Below, one piece after another: positions 61,319 through 64,000 of a DNA stretch of 64,000 nucleotides. The notes beneath the pieces are model-generated. The model was not told where the DNA came from. It searched no databases and worked only from the letters and a program-made list of their open reading frames with translations. Each line of letters opens with the position of its first letter. Position 1 is the first letter of the stretch. Origin of the DNA: Dulcicalothrix desertica PCC 7102 (GTDB taxonomy: Bacteria > Cyanobacteriota > Cyanobacteriia > Cyanobacteriales > Nostocaceae); assembly GCF_003991905.1 (NCBI RefSeq), contig NZ_RSCL01000033.1, positions 1 through 64,000 of the forward strand. The letters run 5' to 3'. The translations under genes and the position numbers were made by a program.

Positions 61319-61382
61319 AAACTTATTAGATTTGGCAGAAAGATTTAGTTTAGTAATGGTTATTGAGTGAGGAGATAAAGCA

Positions 61383-64000
61383 ATGACACAATACCATATG
61401 GGAATAAATTTAGGGCATGAGCGCTCAGTCGCAATCGTTAAAGATGGTGAAATAGTAGTTGCCATTGAACAAGAACGGCTAGACCGCCATAAATATAGCC
61501 CTGGTTATATGCTCCATGCGCCTGGTGTAGCAGCACAAATGCAGATTCCGGCAGAAGCCATGCGTTACTGTTTAGACTCCTGCAATATTACCTTAAGCGA
61601 TTTGGCAACAATTACCGCCAATATGCCTGGTCACGATTGTGCGCCTGATATTTTGCGCCGAGTACTACCTGCTGAGATTGTACATAAGGTGATGCGAATT
61701 CCTAGTCATCACTTGGCTCATGCCTATTCTGCATACTGGCCTTCGGGATTTGATAATGCGTTAATCTTGGCAGTAGATGCTACAGGTACTACAACTCCTG
61801 CCCATTACACTGAATCTTATACTCTCTATGAAGGATGGGGGCAGACAATTACTACGCTACATAGTGAAATGGTTGCATCTCACTTAGCGCAACTCTCAAC
61901 CCTCGGTTTTGTTTATGAGTACATCACCCGTAAAGCAGGGTTTGTCACCCAAGTGGGTGAGCGAATTCAGCACGCGGAAGCAGGGAAACTCATGGGTTTA
62001 GCCCCTTTTGGCACAGAGCAACCTAACTGGCATCGTTGGATTCAAACAACAGAAGATTCTTTTAGCCTCAAAATTTCTGCCTACGATATCTTCTTGGAAG
62101 TCGCTGCCCTGTCCAAGTGTTATGATGATGGGGAAGGTAAACCCTACCTACGTCCTTATTTAGTTGACCTAGCCTATAAAGTACAAAAAGAGCTAGAACA
62201 AGCATTGCTACATATTGTCAATTTGGCTATTAAACGTACTGGGCTGAGAAAACTTTGCGTAGCCGGTGGTGTGGGCTTGAACTCTGTTGCTAATTACGAA
62301 TTGTTGCGGCAGCTCAAATTGGACGATATTTTTATTTTCCCAGCAGCAGGCGATAGTGGAATTGCCGCTGGTTGTGCGCTATGGGCATATAATACAGTAG
62401 GCGCCGGACAAAAGCGAGTTGCCTTAACTCAGGCAACTCTGGGTCGTCATTACGATGGAGATCAAGTTAATCAGGCAATTCAACACTTTCAAGACTCCAT
62501 AGTTATTGAGCAGTTGACGACAGATGAAATGATTGCTCGAACTGCTCGAGTTTTAGCACAAGGTAGTATTGTAGCTCGGTTTGAAGGTGGTACGGAGTAT
62601 GGCCCGCGAGCATTGGGACATCGCTCTATCATGGCTGACCCTACTTTTAAACGAATGAAAGATATCTTAAATCTTAGGGTAAAGTTCCGTGAAGCATTTC
62701 GTCCATTCGCGCCAGTCATCCCTCTAGAGGCTGTTTCCCAAGTATTTGAACAGGAAGTGGCGGCGCCTTTTATGCTGCTTGTATCGCCCATCAAAAATGA
62801 ATATCACTCAAAGATTCCTGCTGTTACCCATGTGGATGGTACAGGGCGAGTGCAAACGGTTACAGAACAAGATAATCCATACTTTTACAGATTATGCTAC
62901 AAACTAGTCGAAGAACGACAGGGACCGCCTGTATTGCTAAATACGAGCTTTAATGTAGCAGGACAACCAATTGTAGAGACACCATTGGAAGCGATCGCCA
63001 CTTTCTTAGGAACCGATATTGATTATTTAGCAATTGAGAACGTCTGGATATCTAAGCGTCATGTCCCTGTTCGCAGTTATGAAGAACATTTGACGAAGGT
63101 TGGTGATGTTGTGCTACCACATGGACTTCCCCCAGGTGTGCCTAGTGTCACTGATTTAATGGCAAAGCTAGATCGGGCATTATTCTTTGGCCATACTGTT
63201 GGTTGTCCTTGGTCTAGTGAAGAGTTGCAACTCCTCTCTAATCAAGGCGCTCAATATAAAGAAACAAGTGTACTTTTCCCTAAGACTCCGTTTTATGCGA
63301 ACTTGCAAACAAAGCTTTCTAGAGACGTAATTTTGCTACTAGACCCCCTCAGTAAATCTACTTTAGTAGATATTAAGCAACAAGTACCTCCCTCAACCTA
63401 TTCTTTTGAAGAAGTTAAGCTGTTGTTAGCTGTTCTCAATGCGCCTGAAAGTTGGCTAGAACAAATGCGAATTAATCTTCGCCTGACTCACTTTGAATTT
63501 ACACAACGGATTGAATGGGCAAATCAACAACTTCGCATTTATCGACTAGAGCCTTCTTACTCCTACATCAAACCATTGCCTGAAGATTCAGCATTACCCC
63601 CTACCTCAAACCAAACCTTTGCACCTTTTGAGAATGAAAACTTCTCAGTTCGACGTATTCTCAGAAAGTTCTATCAATTTTTACAGCAAGCAGGTTATAA
63701 TGAAACTAATATCTGCAAGTTGCTAAATATTACTTCACAGCAACAAATTGAGCCGACATATCTCTACTATTACGAGCGCTATCAACTCCCTCAATCCACA
63801 TTGGCAGATTTGATTCGTTTGTTCTTGCTGCGCGGCGCCTTTACAAAAGCCAAATTGCAAGAAATGTTTGGGAATGAATTATTGTCAACCCTATGTAACT
63901 TGGGTCTATTAATTCAGCGTGGTGAAGATTGGGTTTCACGAGTCGATTTATTTGCTGTTGCTGGGTTATATGTGGCTACAGATCATCGCTACATGATTCT
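61383..64000 (+). CDS. NodU/CmcH-type carbamoyltransferase fused to a methyltransferase-like C-terminus (partial)
   Basis: The frame runs uninterrupted from the ATG at 61383 to the window edge, at least 872 residues. Residues about 1-560 are a carbamoyltransferase: LGHERSVAIVKDG and EQERLDRHK at the start, the metal-binding SHHLAHAYSAY (108-118), VDATGT, VAGGVGLNSVANYELL and the hallmark GGTEYGPRALGHRS (near 401-414). Such enzymes transfer carbamoyl from carbamoyl phosphate to a hydroxyl of a sugar or natural product. The remaining 300 residues are unlike the family; the last part (DLIRLFLLRGAF...LGLLIQRGEDWVSRVDLFAVAGLYVATD) resembles the N-terminal part of class I methyltransferases. It may belong to a natural-product cluster continuing to the right. 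Confidence 0.85.
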   Translation, partial: MTQYHMGINLGHERSVAIVKDGEIVVAIEQERLDRHKYSPGYMLHAPGVAAQMQIPAEAMRYCLDSCNITLSDLATITANMPGHDCAPDILRRVLPAEIVHKVMRIPSHHLAHAYSAYWPSGFDNALILAVDATGTTTPAHYTESYTLYEGWGQTITTLHSEMVASHLAQLSTLGFVYEYITRKAGFVTQVGERIQHAEAGKLMGLAPFGTEQPNWHRWIQTTEDSFSLKISAYDIFLEVAALSKCYDDGEGKPYLRPYLVDLAYKVQKELEQALLHIVNLAIKRTGLRKLCVAGGVGLNSVANYELLRQLKLDDIFIFPAAGDSGIAAGCALWAYNTVGAGQKRVALTQATLGRHYDGDQVNQAIQHFQDSIVIEQLTTDEMIARTARVLAQGSIVARFEGGTEYGPRALGHRSIMADPTFKRMKDILNLRVKFREAFRPFAPVIPLEAVSQVFEQEVAAPFMLLVSPIKNEYHSKIPAVTHVDGTGRVQTVTEQDNPYFYRLCYKLVEERQGPPVLLNTSFNVAGQPIVETPLEAIATFLGTDIDYLAIENVWISKRHVPVRSYEEHLTKVGDVVLPHGLPPGVPSVTDLMAKLDRALFFGHTVGCPWSSEELQLLSNQGAQYKETSVLFPKTPFYANLQTKLSRDVILLLDPLSKSTLVDIKQQVPPSTYSFEEVKLLLAVLNAPESWLEQMRINLRLTHFEFTQRIEWANQQLRIYRLEPSYSYIKPLPEDSALPPTSNQTFAPFENENFSVRRILRKFYQFLQQAGYNETNICKLLNITSQQQIEPTYLYYYERYQLPQSTLADLIRLFLLRGAFTKAKLQEMFGNELLSTLCNLGLLIQRGEDWVSRVDLFAVAGLYVATDHRYMI

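Noticed and set aside
62489-62794. 101-codon minus-strand frame
   Set aside because: It is antisense to the conserved GGTEYGPRALGHRS part of the carbamoyltransferase.
1-64000. tRNA, rRNA and CRISPR elements
   Set aside because: I looked for T-loop-like GTTCGA(A/G)TC strings, rRNA core sequences and regularly spaced repeats of 25-40 bases and found none; the tandem arrays at 7.6 and 22.3 kb have no variable spacers.

Overview
The window looks like a piece of chromosome from a filamentous, Nostocales-type cyanobacterium. The evidence is a cyanobacterial NdhK, a PEP-CTERM surface protein, an NB-ARC/WD40 signalling protein, a Uma2-family protein, a five-gene neutral/branched-chain amino-acid ABC transporter, PAS histidine-kinase architecture and long intergenic stretches full of short palindromic repeats. 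G+C is near 40% by eye. The usual cyanobacterial iterated palindrome GCGATCGC was found only once, whereas GGCGCC occurs about 115 times, roughly one per 550 bases. I saw no rRNA, tRNA or CRISPR array.

Layout. 0-5.9 kb: a RadC remnant, a PEP-CTERM protein, a DUF938 methyltransferase, acireductone dioxygenase (mtnD), an M48 protease, a Uma2 protein and an orphan half-antitoxin. 6-9.9 kb: a minus-strand biosynthetic operon (BtaA-like DUF3419, GNAT, AMP-ligase). 10-12.8 kb: a small membrane protein, a 2OG-Fe oxygenase, an HpaI aldolase, a MITE-like element and a deleted panE pseudogene that runs into a 1029-residue adenylation-carrier-reductase protein (to 15.9 kb). 15.9-22.1 kb: a second minus-strand operon (radical SAM, internally duplicated membrane protein, small membrane protein, UbiA-like protein, PEP-synthase-like enzyme). 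22.4-23.5 kb: two tandem peptidoglycan-binding-repeat proteins. 23.7-27.8 kb: proA, two small genes, and an AT-rich ATPase/TOPRIM pair that resembles a defence cassette. 28-33.8 kb: the amino-acid ABC transporter. 34-38 kb: a RelE-type toxin-antitoxin pair, pgi, a cupin and an isochorismatase-family hydrolase.

38.6-44.6 kb is the most accessory part. It has a retropepsin-like pair with a duplicated 3' remnant, and a three-gene minus-strand module (winged-helix-like protein, P-loop ATPase, PD-(D/E)XK nuclease) that I regard as the best candidate for an undescribed defence or DNA-processing system. It also has a hypothetical gene whose 3' end was replaced by a 100-bp MITE with perfect 15-bp inverted ends and a 9-bp target duplication. 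45-55 kb: an acyl-CoA dehydrogenase, a sugar porter, a secreted GH31-CBM20 enzyme, small enzymes, a methyltransferase remnant and an orphan ndhK. 55-64 kb: a 1216-residue NB-ARC/14xWD40 protein, a cysteine hydrolase, a PAS histidine kinase and a carbamoyltransferase fused to what looks like a methyltransferase, cut by the window edge.

Dispersed repeats strongly shape this DNA. Several families lie between genes, some act as intercistronic hairpins with compensatory base changes, and at least three contribute coding sequence or a stop codon to neighbouring genes. All functional calls come from motif recognition by eye. No database search was run.
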